DNA of 64,000 bases from an uncultured Carboxylicivirga sp. (GTDB lineage: Bacteria > Bacteroidota > Bacteroidia > Bacteroidales > Marinilabiliaceae), in the NCBI RefSeq assembly GCF_963674565.1, contig NZ_OY771430.1, positions 1,798,001 to 1,862,000 on the forward strand. The letters run 5' to 3'. Under the pieces are notes generated by a model that saw nothing but the letters and a program-made list of their open reading frames with translations, ran no database searches and was not told where the DNA came from. A program made the translations under genes and the position numbers. Below are positions 54,383 through 62,756 of the stretch, piece by piece; position 1 is the first letter of the stretch; each line of letters opens with the position of its first letter.

Positions 54383-54868
54383 ATGATAAAATTGAAAGAC
54401 CACAATTTATATGTTGGTACTAAAGAAGAGTATCAAACAGCATTAAACAAAGGGATGAAAATAGTTTGTGCATTGAATAGGGCAAAAGGATATGTTACGC
54501 ATCAATCTATTGTTGGTTGGCATGGAAAAGGCTGCGACCCATCTAGTCCATATTATCTATTCAAAAAGGATGAAGATGCTATCTACCTCAATATGATTGA
54601 TGGTGACGACCCAAAGTATGTTAATGATGAAATGATAAATCCTACATTAGAATTTATTAATGAACATATTAGGCAAGAAAAAGATGTTTTTATCTATTGC
54701 AGCCTAGGCGAATCCAGAAGTCCTTCTATCGCTTTAATGTATCTGCTAGAGCATAATTTGATTGAAAAAAGCGAAAACACTTTCAATATTTTCAAAACTG
54801 AATATTATCCAAACTATTCTCCTAAAAACGGGAATTTATTATATATAAAAAGACGATGGGGAATTTAA
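54383..54868 (+). CDS. dual-specificity phosphatase-like protein
   Basis: A 161-residue protein with the cysteine phosphatase P-loop: C106 S L G E S R112, matching CX5R, in VFIYCSLGESRSPSIALMYLL. An aspartate-rich loop (IDGDDPKY, near 72-79) could supply the general acid. It resembles dual-specificity phosphatases. It starts 2 bases after hsdM and its end overlaps the start of hsdS by 13 bases, so it is translationally tied to the restriction genes. Its substrate is unknown; a regulatory role on the restriction complex or on a phage protein is conjecture. Confidence 0.8.
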   Translation: MIKLKDHNLYVGTKEEYQTALNKGMKIVCALNRAKGYVTHQSIVGWHGKGCDPSSPYYLFKKDEDAIYLNMIDGDDPKYVNDEMINPTLEFINEHIRQEKDVFIYCSLGESRSPSIALMYLLEHNLIEKSENTFNIFKTEYYPNYSPKNGNLLYIKRRWGI

Positions 54869-56094
54869 AAAGTATACCTGAAATACGTTTCCCAGAGTTT
54901 AAAACAGAATGGGAACACAAACCATTAAATCATTATTTAAAGGAATCAAAAGCTCTAAATATTGATTTGAAATACGATAAAACCCAAGTGTTATCTGTTT
55001 CAGGAGAGTCTGGATGTGTAAACCAGATAGAACATCTAGGTAGGTCATACGCAGGTGAATCGGTTCATAACTATGGAGTAGTTGAAAACGGAGATATTGT
55101 TTATACCAAAAGTCCATTAAAGGCTAATCCTTTTGGTATTGTGAGACTTAATACAGGCAAGGCGGGTATTGTATCTACGCTATATGCAGTATATAAAGTA
55201 AAAGAGAAAAATGCAACTGGTGAGTTTATTGATTACTACTTTTCGTTAGATGCCAATACCAACCGATACTTACGCCCATTGGTTCGTAAAGGGGCAAAAA
55301 ATGATATGAAGATTAACAACGCCTACGTATTGCACGATAAAATATTTGTACCATCTATTGATGAGCAAAAACGAATTACCTCATTTCTTGCAGTAACAGA
55401 TAAAAGGTTAGCTCAACTCAAAGAGAAAAAGGCTCTTTTAGAACATTACAAAAAAGGGATGACACAAAAGCTTTTCTCTCAAGAACTAAGATTTAAGGAT
55501 GACAAAGGAAATGATTTTCCAGATTGGGAAATTACAAACATTGAGAGTGTTGCAAAAGTAACTTCAGGAGGAACTCCCAGCCGAACAAATTCAACTTATT
55601 GGAATGGAAGTATTCCTTGGGTTAGTACTACTTTAGTTGATTTTAATACAATAAATGATGCAGAAGAATACATAACGGAAGCAGGTCTTAAAAATTCATC
55701 AGCAAAACTTTTTCCCAAAGGCACTTTATTAATGGCCATGTATGGACAAGGAAAAACTAGGGGAAAACTTGCCATTTTAGGAATTGAAGCTTCTACGAAC
55801 CAAGCTTGTGCTGCAATAATACCTAATTTAAACATAGTCAATCAGGAGTACTTATTTCATAATCTTTCAAATAGATACAAAGAAATTAGAAATATTAGTA
55901 ATACCGGAGGTCAAGAAAATTTAAGTGCTGGTTTGATTAAAAGCATTATTATCCCTTTGCCATCAATTGCAGAACAAAGCAAAATAGTAGATTTTCTTAT
56001 TAAACTTGATGAAAAAATAATGGTTTGTCAGAGCAAGATTGAGGAAACAAAAGAATATAAAAAGAGCCTATTGCAAAAAATGTTTTGCGTTTAA
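54856..56094 (+). CDS. hsdS: type I restriction specificity subunit HsdS
   Basis: A 412-residue HsdS with two target-recognition domains, each followed by a coiled-coil repeat region: the first ends DEQKRITSFLAVTDKRLAQLKEKKALLEHYKKGM and the second ends AEQSKIVDFLIKLDEKIMVCQSKIEETKEYKKSLLQKM. The repeats separate the two half-sites recognised. The second domain opens ITNIESVAKVTSGGTPSRTNSTYWNGSIPWVSTTLV, a common type. The gene overlaps the phosphatase-like gene. The recognised sequence cannot be predicted here. Confidence 0.94.
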   Translation: MGNLKSIPEIRFPEFKTEWEHKPLNHYLKESKALNIDLKYDKTQVLSVSGESGCVNQIEHLGRSYAGESVHNYGVVENGDIVYTKSPLKANPFGIVRLNTGKAGIVSTLYAVYKVKEKNATGEFIDYYFSLDANTNRYLRPLVRKGAKNDMKINNAYVLHDKIFVPSIDEQKRITSFLAVTDKRLAQLKEKKALLEHYKKGMTQKLFSQELRFKDDKGNDFPDWEITNIESVAKVTSGGTPSRTNSTYWNGSIPWVSTTLVDFNTINDAEEYITEAGLKNSSAKLFPKGTLLMAMYGQGKTRGKLAILGIEASTNQACAAIIPNLNIVNQEYLFHNLSNRYKEIRNISNTGGQENLSAGLIKSIIIPLPSIAEQSKIVDFLIKLDEKIMVCQSKIEETKEYKKSLLQKMFCV

Positions 56095-56107
56095 TATATA
56101 TTAGAAT

Positions 56108-56782
56108 ATGAGAAAAACATTCAACATATACTGCGATGAAAGTTGTCATATCGAGAACGACCACAAGGACTACATGTTACTTGGGTGCGTTAGCTCGGCA
56201 TACAATCAGGTAAAACGCCATACCGAACGTATTAAAAACATAAAAACAAAGCATAATTTCTATGGCGAAATTAAGTGGAGTAATGTTTCAACATCGCAAT
56301 ACCAGTTTTATAAAGAATTGCTTGAGTATTTTTTTGATACCGATTTACGATACAGAGCTGTGCTTGTTGATAAGAAGAAAATTAAGATTGATGCATTTAA
56401 TCAGGATTACGACACCTTCTACTATAAAATGTACTACTACTTGCTCAATCACAACAAAAACAGCATGTATAGCTACAATGTTTATCTCGATATAAAAGAC
56501 ACCCTTAGTGCCTACAAAGTAACTAAGCTAAAAGAGATTTTAAATACGCAATTTGGTGTTTTTAATAATGTGCAGAACATACGTTCGCATGAAAGTATTA
56601 TACTGCAAATAGCAGATTTAATCACAGGAGCATTAGCTTATAATTTGAACAATGCCGACAAAAAAGTAAAGGCAAAAACTGATTTAATAAGCCTAATAAA
56701 GAAACATGCGCCTAAAGGTTTAGACCAAAACTCTGACTATAACGAAAATAAGTTGAACCTGTTTTTTATAGAATTGCGATAG
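56108..56782 (+). CDS. DUF3800 protein
   Basis: A 224-residue DUF3800 protein: the N-terminal FNIYCDESCHIENDHKDYMLLGCVSS carries the acidic DE pair typical of this RNase H-like fold, and the C-terminal HESIILQIADLITGALAYNL is also diagnostic. Members occur in defence islands, including some retron types as the effector, and are presumed nucleases. It follows hsdS by 13 bases and precedes the next ORF by 1 base. It is probably an accessory defence factor of the restriction operon. Confidence 0.85.
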   Translation: MRKTFNIYCDESCHIENDHKDYMLLGCVSSAYNQVKRHTERIKNIKTKHNFYGEIKWSNVSTSQYQFYKELLEYFFDTDLRYRAVLVDKKKIKIDAFNQDYDTFYYKMYYYLLNHNKNSMYSYNVYLDIKDTLSAYKVTKLKEILNTQFGVFNNVQNIRSHESIILQIADLITGALAYNLNNADKKVKAKTDLISLIKKHAPKGLDQNSDYNENKLNLFFIELR

Positions 56783-56783
56783 T

Positions 56784-57290
56784 ATGCCATTTAACCAGCT
56801 AAAAAAATACAATCAACTTTTAGAGCTTGCTGCCTTAAATCCGGCACAGCAAAAAAAATCGTTACAGTCTATTTTTGACCGAGACATCACAAATAATCCA
56901 TCGTTTAAGTTTAAACAAAGGCACATAACGCCCACACCCAAAGATGGAGAAATTAAGATGAGTACCCTTTATACACACCTTACAACGGTTATTGTTGATA
57001 AGGTGACCCGAAAGAGGGAGTTTGATAACGATAGAGCCATCCGATTACATTGGGTAAAATACCATGTTGATGAAAACAAGAAGGACAACATACTTATTTT
57101 CTCAGTAAAAGAACCAGAAGGAAATCGAACCTATATTTACGATAAAGACGAAAAGTATGTGGTGGTTTTAGAACCGCTTCGAGCTAAGGATGAGTACTAT
57201 TTACTTACTGCTTACTATGTAAAAGGTAAAGATGCGAAACGAGATAAATTTGCAAGTAAATATAAAAGACGATTGAATGAAGTGCTATAA
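56784..57290 (+). CDS. small protein with possible BECR-type nuclease tail
   Basis: A 168-residue protein. The C-terminal half (IRLHWVKYHVDENKKDNILIFSVKEP...RTYIYDKDEKYVVVLEPLRAKDEYYLLTAYYVKG) resembles the beta-sheet core of phage barnase/colicin/RelE-like (PBECR) nucleases, which often end in LLTAYYV. The resemblance is by eye only; catalytic residues are not established. It starts 1 base after the DUF3800 stop, implying a coupled pair, and is followed by a terminator. It could be the toxic half of a pair, or simply an accessory protein. Confidence 0.5.
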   Translation: MPFNQLKKYNQLLELAALNPAQQKKSLQSIFDRDITNNPSFKFKQRHITPTPKDGEIKMSTLYTHLTTVIVDKVTRKREFDNDRAIRLHWVKYHVDENKKDNILIFSVKEPEGNRTYIYDKDEKYVVVLEPLRAKDEYYLLTAYYVKGKDAKRDKFASKYKRRLNEVL

Positions 57291-57300
57291 AACGCAAAAA

Positions 57301-57328
57301 ACGCATAACATCAAGGCTATGCGTTTTT
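57301..57328 (+). terminator. terminator before hsdR
   Basis: ACGCATA (57301-57307) pairs perfectly with TATGCGT (57318-57324), followed by T. It separates the hsdM-hsdS part from hsdR. Confidence 0.75.
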
Positions 57329-57391
57329 CGATTTCTTTCCTCCGAACGGAAGGATGAACTCGCTGCAAATATAAGACATATTTAATGACTA

Positions 57392-57406
57392 CTCCAAATA
57401 TTGGAG
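57392..57406. promoter_or_regulatory. palindromic operator candidate upstream of hsdR
   Basis: CTCCAA-ATA-TTGGAG is a perfect palindrome 49 bases before the hsdR start. With the terminator at 57301-57328 it suggests that hsdR has its own controlled promoter, separate from the methylase. Confidence 0.5.
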
Positions 57407-57455
57407 CATAATAATACGTTTAAACGCTTTGGAAGAAAAGATTAAGATACTATAA

Positions 57456-60314
57456 ATGAGCCGACAAACAGAACAGATACTTGAAGACCAACTGGTTGAG
57501 CAACTGCAAAACTTGGGTTATGGTTTAGTGCAAATAAAAGATGAAACGGAGTTAATTGCCAATTTAAAACGACAATTGGAGAAGCATAATGGCATTTCGT
57601 TTTCTGATGGTGAGTTTAGTAAAGTAATGAATATACTTACCAAAGGTTCTGTTTTCGAGAAATCAAAAACGCTTCGTGAAAAACAACATATTGTTCGTGA
57701 CAATGGCGATAATCTTTACTTTGAATTTATCAACTCCGAAAAATGGTGCCAGAACCAATTTCAGGTTACGCATCAAGTAACCATTGATGGCAAGTACAAA
57801 AACCGCTACGATGTTACCATACTAATTAATGGTTTGCCTTTAGTTCAGATTGAATTAAAGCGAAGAGGATTGGAACTAAAAGAAGCTTTTAACCAGATTA
57901 ACCGCTATCAGAAACATTCGTTTGGGGCAAACTCAGCTCTATTTCAATACGTTCAGATATTTATCATTAGCAATGGCGTAAATACAAAATACTACGCTAA
58001 TAACCGAAATCAATCCTTTAAGCAGACCTTTTACTGGACTGATAAGGAGAATAACAGATTAACCAATATACTAAACGGTTTTACAAGCGACTTTTTAGAA
58101 CCATGCCATATCTCTAAAATGATATGTAAGTACATCGTTCTAAACGAGACACACAAAATATTGATGGTGCTACGTCCGTATCAATACTATGCTGTTGAAA
58201 CGCTAATTGATAGAGTGCTGCATAGTCGGAAGAATGGATATATTTGGCACACCACAGGTTCAGGAAAAACACTTACTTCGTTTAAAGCAAGTCAGATATT
58301 GACCAGCGTTGATAAGATAAAAAAAGTGGTTTTTGTGGTTGACCGTAAAGATTTGGATTACCAAACAACCAAAGAGTTTAATAGTTTCAGTAAAGGCTGT
58401 ATAGATGGTACTGATAATACACAGCAGTTGGTTAAGCAGTTTTCTGATGATACAAAGCTAATTGTTACCACTATTCAAAAGCTGAATACAGCCATAAGCA
58501 AAAAACAGTATTTAGCCAAAATGGAGAAGCTCCAAGGCGAACGTATTATTTTTATTTTTGATGAGTGCCACCGTTCTCAATTTGGAGAAACCCACAATAG
58601 GATAAAAACGTTTTTTAAAGAACCTCAGATGTTCGGTTTTACCGGTACACCTATTTTTGCTGATAATGCAGTAAAAAATGAAATGGGAAAAAGAACTACC
58701 ACCGAACTTTTTGAAGACTGTCTGCATAAGTACGTTATTACAGATGCCATTAAGGACGAAAACGTATTAAAATTTTCAGTTGAGTATGTTGGTAGATACA
58801 AGCAAAAAGACGATAAAGAAACAAATATTGATATTGAGGTTGAAGACATTGACACAAAGGAGTTAATGGAATCACCCGTAAGAATTGAAAAAATTGCTGA
58901 TTATATACTTGCACACCACCACCGCAAAACACATAGCAAGGAGTTTACCGCAATGTTTTGTGTAAGCAGTATTGAAACGTTGGTAAAGTACTATGACCTG
59001 CTTCAAAAGAAAAAAGAAGAGGGACTACACAATCTAAAAATTGCTACCATATTCAGCTTTGCTGCCAACGAAGATGATGCTGATGCCAATGGATTTCTTC
59101 CTGAAGAATTATCGGTTGTTGAAGAACCTAAAGCGTTATATGGAGTAAGCAAACACAGTCGGGAAAAATTAGACCTGTATATTAGTGATTACAATAAAAT
59201 GTTTGGGAGTAAATTCTCAACAAAAGACAGCCAATCGTTTTATAATTATTACAATGATATTTCCAAAAAAGTAAAAGAACGTCAGATAGATATTCTACTT
59301 GTAGTAAATATGTTCCTCACAGGCTTTGACAGTAAAACGCTAAACACGCTTTATGTTGATAAAAACCTAAAGTATCACGGGCTAATTCAGGCTTATTCTC
59401 GAACCAACAGAATACTCAACGAGCAAAAATCGCAAGGAAACATCGTGGTTTTCCGAAATCTTAAAAAAGCTACTGATGATGCAATTACATTATTCAGTAA
59501 CAAAGATGCGATTGATGTAATCATCATGGAGCCATACGAGGATTATGTCAGTAAAATTGATGATGCATTTAAGGAACTACTAAATATTGCTCCGACAATT
59601 GATAGTGTTAACGACTTAAAGAGTGAAGAAGATGAATTGAAATTCATTAAGGCTTTCCGTGACTTAATGCGAATAAAGAATATTCTAACCACTTTTGCCG
59701 ATTTTGATTGGTCGGATTTAGAAATGGAAGAACAGGATTTTGAAGATTACAAAAGCAAGTACCTGGACCTTCACGATAAAGTTAAGTCAGACCGACAAAA
59801 AGAGAAAGTATCTATTCTTGATGATGTTGATTTTGAATTGGAGCTAATTCATAAAGATGATGTAGATGTAAGCTATATTCTAAAGCTACTCGCTAATTTA
59901 AAAGACACCAATAAAGAAGAAAAAGAGAAACGCCAAAAAGAAATACTCGACCTACTTTCAGGTGAAGCACATTTACGCAGTAAGCGAGAGCTAATAGAAC
60001 GATTTATTCAAGAGAATATGCCAATAATTGAGGATTCCGATACTATACCGGAAGAATTTGAAAAGTATTGGAGTATTGAACAACTAAAAGCCTTTGACGC
60101 ACTTGTAAAAGAGGAAAAGCTTTCCGAAAGCAAAACACAAAAGCTAATTGAGCAATACCTGTTTGCAGAACGAGAACCACTAAGAGACGAAGTGCTATCA
60201 CTTATTGAAGGGGAACAACCATCGGTTCTTCAGCGCAAAAAGACAGGAGATAGAATATTAAGCAAGATTGTTGGCTTTGTTGAAACTTTTGTAAATGGTA
60301 TGGTTGGGAAGTGA
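57456..60314 (+). CDS. hsdR: type I restriction endonuclease subunit HsdR
   Basis: A 952-residue motor-nuclease subunit. The PD-(D/E)xK nuclease core lies near residues 125-140 (DVTILINGLPLVQIELKRRG). The helicase motor follows: Walker A WHTTGSGKTLTSFKA near 265-280, FIFDECHRSQFGE near 365, FGFTGTPIF, and the helicase C motif ILLVVNMFLTGFDSKTLNTLYVDKNLKYHGLIQAYSRTNR. The C-terminal part binds the methylase core. It has its own upstream control region. Length and motifs are complete, so the system looks functional. Confidence 0.96.
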   Translation: MSRQTEQILEDQLVEQLQNLGYGLVQIKDETELIANLKRQLEKHNGISFSDGEFSKVMNILTKGSVFEKSKTLREKQHIVRDNGDNLYFEFINSEKWCQNQFQVTHQVTIDGKYKNRYDVTILINGLPLVQIELKRRGLELKEAFNQINRYQKHSFGANSALFQYVQIFIISNGVNTKYYANNRNQSFKQTFYWTDKENNRLTNILNGFTSDFLEPCHISKMICKYIVLNETHKILMVLRPYQYYAVETLIDRVLHSRKNGYIWHTTGSGKTLTSFKASQILTSVDKIKKVVFVVDRKDLDYQTTKEFNSFSKGCIDGTDNTQQLVKQFSDDTKLIVTTIQKLNTAISKKQYLAKMEKLQGERIIFIFDECHRSQFGETHNRIKTFFKEPQMFGFTGTPIFADNAVKNEMGKRTTTELFEDCLHKYVITDAIKDENVLKFSVEYVGRYKQKDDKETNIDIEVEDIDTKELMESPVRIEKIADYILAHHHRKTHSKEFTAMFCVSSIETLVKYYDLLQKKKEEGLHNLKIATIFSFAANEDDADANGFLPEELSVVEEPKALYGVSKHSREKLDLYISDYNKMFGSKFSTKDSQSFYNYYNDISKKVKERQIDILLVVNMFLTGFDSKTLNTLYVDKNLKYHGLIQAYSRTNRILNEQKSQGNIVVFRNLKKATDDAITLFSNKDAIDVIIMEPYEDYVSKIDDAFKELLNIAPTIDSVNDLKSEEDELKFIKAFRDLMRIKNILTTFADFDWSDLEMEEQDFEDYKSKYLDLHDKVKSDRQKEKVSILDDVDFELELIHKDDVDVSYILKLLANLKDTNKEEKEKRQKEILDLLSGEAHLRSKRELIERFIQENMPIIEDSDTIPEEFEKYWSIEQLKAFDALVKEEKLSESKTQKLIEQYLFAEREPLRDEVLSLIEGEQPSVLQRKKTGDRILSKIVGFVETFVNGMVGK

Positions 60315-60359
60315 TTTATTACTGCTAGATAAATATTTATAGATATTTTACCAATAATA

Positions 60360-60391
60360 TTGCTGTGGGTAATATTATTTTGCTATATTTG
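60360..60391 (+). promoter_or_regulatory. promoter of the retron-like module
   Basis: TTG at 60360-60362 and TATATTTG at 60384-60391 (21 bases between) match the Bacteroidota -33/-7 pattern. Transcription would start near 60398, about 20 bases before the candidate ncRNA. Confidence 0.6.
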
Positions 60392-60418
60392 CATTGTAGT
60401 TCTTTGAAATCTGTGTTA

Positions 60419-60634
60419 ATCAGTCCAAGTGTTTTTGTAAAATAAAACAAATGAAGAGGCTTGCCTCCACCCTTAGGGGTTCTTGTAGCGGACACGAGCA
60501 ATCATATAAATCAGATAAGTTTGTCTTATCAATGCTTGTTATGTTACGGTATATGCTTATCGAGAGAGTTGTTTTTACTTTTTTAAAAAAGCAGGAAAAT
60601 GAGAAGTGTTTGAACGTATCTATTATGGACTGGT
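60419..60634 (+). ncRNA. candidate retron msr-msd RNA
   Basis: About 215 bases bounded by complementary ends: ATCAGTCCA (60419-60427) and TGGACTGGT (60626-60634), which pair over 9 bases with one G-U. Inside are several compact hairpins: GAGGC-tt-GCCTC, ACCC-tta-GGGGT, CTTGT...ACGAG containing a TAGC that could hold the branching guanosine, and GATAAG-tttgt-CTTATC. This layout (a1/a2 stem, hairpin-rich msr, longer msd stem) fits a retron, as does the position upstream of a reverse transcriptase operon. The exact ends and the branch point are predictions by eye. Confidence 0.45.
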
Positions 60635-60683
60635 GCTATTGAATCAGCAGGCAATATTGCCAAAATTCATAAATTACATTAGT

Positions 60684-60917
60684 ATGTTAAAACACAGATT
60701 AGACCGCCTTAAAAGTGGGGTTAGGTCATTATTGAATGAGAACGGGTACGAGTTCTCGGATGCTGATAAAGCTCTACTAGAAGAAATTCTTGAAGAGTTA
60801 GAAGGGATGTCAAACGATGAAAATGGTTCAAACCATAATCGCATGTTTGAAGTTCTCTCCTTGGTTATGCGATATTTAAGATTCTTCGGGGTCAATGATA
60901 TTTCTGATTTATTCTAA
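60684..60917 (+). CDS. small acidic helical protein of the retron-like module
   Basis: A 77-residue, acidic, helical protein (SDADKALLEEILEELEGMSNDENGSNHNRMFEVLSLVMRYLRFFGV) from ATG 60684. A GTG 78 bases upstream overlaps the candidate ncRNA and is less likely. No family is recognised. It lies between the candidate ncRNA and the XRE gene, so it may be an accessory or effector protein of the module. Confidence 0.5.
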   Translation: MLKHRLDRLKSGVRSLLNENGYEFSDADKALLEEILEELEGMSNDENGSNHNRMFEVLSLVMRYLRFFGVNDISDLF

Positions 60918-60960
60918 TTCCACACTTCTCTTTTTTTTAAATAATTTAATTCTAAAAGTG

Positions 60961-61263
60961 ATGAATATAGGTAACGCAATAAAAGAGCTTCGAAAACAAA
61001 AAGGTTTTAAGCAAGTCGATTTTGCAGATAAATGTGGATTATCACAATCTTATTTGTCCTTAATTGAAAAAGGGAAAAAAGAACCTACACTAAGTCTTTT
61101 AAAACAAATTTCATCCACACTGTCGATGCCACTGCCAATTTTGGTTTTTCTTTCATTGGATATGGATGATATAGCAGATTCAAAGAAACAAGCATTCCAA
61201 TTATTAGAGCCATCTATAAAAGGTTTAATCAGTGATGTATTTGTAACAGAGTCAGTATTATAA
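60961..61263 (+). CDS. XRE-family protein next to the reverse transcriptase
   Basis: A 100-residue Cro/CI-type protein from ATG 60961: MNIGNAIKELRKQKGFKQVDFADKCGLSQSYLSLIEKGKKEPTLSLLKQISSTLSMPLPILVFLSLD. The HTH is at residues 1-65. Its stop is 2 bases before the start of the reverse transcriptase, so the two are coupled. HTH proteins of this type are the partner gene in one described retron class. It may regulate the module or act as its effector. Confidence 0.85.
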   Translation: MNIGNAIKELRKQKGFKQVDFADKCGLSQSYLSLIEKGKKEPTLSLLKQISSTLSMPLPILVFLSLDMDDIADSKKQAFQLLEPSIKGLISDVFVTESVL

Positions 61264-61265
61264 GT

Positions 61266-62111
61266 TTGAAAAAAAGGATTAAAGATTTAGCGTTTGCTCT
61301 AAAAATCAATAAAGATGAACTTCTTGATTTAGCTATGCAACTTGATTTAGCAGAATCAAAACTTTATAATTCATGGGATGAACCGAAAAAAGATGAAAAT
61401 GGAAATCCCAAATATTTAGACGGGATTCTTCAAACAAGGCCAATAAACGCTCCAATAAAAAGGCTCAAAAATATTCAATCAAAAATTTTAAAGAAAGCAC
61501 TATATTCATTCAAATTGCCTGATTATTTTTACGGTGGAATAAAAGGTAAGGATGCTGTTCTGAATGCCAAAGTTCATCAGGGCAATAAGTATTTTTTTCA
61601 AACTGATTTGAAAGATTTTTATCCATCAATTCATTGTGCAGTTGTTGAAGAAACTTTGAGAAAAATGGGTTTCTATCCAGATGTATCTCGTCTAATCACT
61701 AGGCTTAGCACAAAAGCTGGTGCTTTACCTCAAGGATGTCCAACATCATCATATATGGCTGCGTTGGTAGTATATTTCAATACTAATGACCTATTACAAA
61801 AATACATCACTCAGAATCTAAAAGTCACAATTTATGTAGATGACTTAACAATCTCAAGCCCAATTGATTTTAAAGACAGGTCTGTTATAATATTGCAAGA
61901 ACTTCGACAGCGAGGTCTTAAAATTAACTTTGATAAAACAAGATACTATTCAAAAAACCCTTTAGTTACAGGTGTAGTTGTAAAAAACAATGGAATTACG
62001 GCTCCTAAAATATCCTTCATCAAATCAAGAGACCTATCACTCTCTGAAAACTCAAGAAAGGGACACCAGATGAGAATTGACTATATAAAAAGAATAGCTA
62101 AGAAAAAATAA
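61266..62111 (+). CDS. retron-type reverse transcriptase
   Basis: A 281-residue reverse transcriptase starting with TTG at 61266, 2 bases after the XRE stop. Retron features in order: R/K-x-I-x-AP-x(3)-LK-x-IQ region (RPINAPIKRLKNIQSKIL, about 58-76), NAKVH at 100-104, the first catalytic aspartate in QTDLKDFYPSI, LPQGCPTSSYMAAL at 154-167, the active site YVDD at 190-193, and the retron-specific VTG at 234-236 (PLVTGVVVKNNGI). It copies the msr-msd RNA into branched msDNA in known retrons. It has no extra fused domain. An alternative, a non-retron group of the same clade, is less likely because of NAxxH and VTG. Confidence 0.88.
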   Translation: MKKRIKDLAFALKINKDELLDLAMQLDLAESKLYNSWDEPKKDENGNPKYLDGILQTRPINAPIKRLKNIQSKILKKALYSFKLPDYFYGGIKGKDAVLNAKVHQGNKYFFQTDLKDFYPSIHCAVVEETLRKMGFYPDVSRLITRLSTKAGALPQGCPTSSYMAALVVYFNTNDLLQKYITQNLKVTIYVDDLTISSPIDFKDRSVIILQELRQRGLKINFDKTRYYSKNPLVTGVVVKNNGITAPKISFIKSRDLSLSENSRKGHQMRIDYIKRIAKKK

Positions 62112-62188
62112 TAATCCTATCTTAGCTTCGCTAATCATCAAGGGTATAATTCTTAAATTATGCCCAACATACTTGAATACCCTCTACT

Positions 62189-62255
62189 AATAAGCCTAAG
62201 TTATGGGCTTATTCCTGTTTGTACCCATCTCTGTAACCGAACATTATCGGTTTTT
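62189..62255 (+). terminator. hairpins closing the retron-like module
   Basis: AATAAGCC (62189-62196) is perfectly inverted at 62206-62213. Shortly after, ACCGA (62236-62240) pairs with TCGGT (62247-62251), followed by T, a terminator shape. The remaining gap 62112-62512 holds no convincing gene. Confidence 0.5.
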
Positions 62256-62512
62256 AGTGCCATTTTCGGCAAAGTAATCCAAAGCATTTTAGTTTTTTTT
62301 CAAAGCTGCCTCATTCAGGCAATATATACCCTTCAAAAAAGTCAATATCCGAAAAAGCACTTTACATATTCTTGTGATGTCCTAAAAAGCTCGCTCAATA
62401 TCAAGAAAAGCCATCAAAAGGAAGAAAAAGCACTCCCAAAGCACTATACAAGCTTGCATTTTTCAATGTATTCAGGGCTATTTCAGGCAGTTTCACGCTT
62501 AAATCTTATGCC

Positions 62513-62746
62513 ATGATATTACGCAGAACCATATTAAAACAGGAATTGGTTAAAAAACTGTACCCTGATAGCATTTCGGTAAAATCGGCATTGCAACAGC
62601 TTCGCAGGGATATAGACTTATGCCCTGAACTCAAAGAGAAGATTTCGACTGCCGGACAAACTCGCAGACACTATTATAATTTGCAGCAACTCAATATCAT
62701 ACTCGACCATTTCTGCATTACTCACGAAGAATTTGAACAATTATAA
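62513..62746 (+). CDS. DUF4248 protein
   Basis: A 77-residue protein: MILRRTILKQELVKKLYPDSISVKSALQQLRRDIDLCPELKEKISTAGQTRRHYYNLQQLNIILDHF is the full DUF4248 pattern. The family is found in mobile elements of Bacteroidota; it has a winged-helix-like appearance, and its function is unknown. It opens a rightward group with the J-domain gene (10 bases) and the LEA-like gene. Confidence 0.8.
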   Translation: MILRRTILKQELVKKLYPDSISVKSALQQLRRDIDLCPELKEKISTAGQTRRHYYNLQQLNIILDHFCITHEEFEQL

Positions 62747-62756
62747 AACTCACACA

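Noticed and set aside
56108..56782. DUF3800 protein as the effector of the retron
   Set aside because: One retron class uses DUF3800 effectors, but this gene is about 4.5 kb upstream of the reverse transcriptase, across hsdR, a terminator and a new promoter. It belongs to the restriction operon.
60451..60642. 63-codon frame upstream of the XRE-RT genes
   Set aside because: It lies inside the hairpin-rich candidate ncRNA and has no recognisable domain; it is more likely a chance frame.
62160..62516. 118-codon frame between the reverse transcriptase and DUF4248
   Set aside because: The predicted protein has low-complexity, coding-unlike composition and runs through two hairpins. It has only an ATGA overlap with the next gene in its favour. 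Treated as non-coding.
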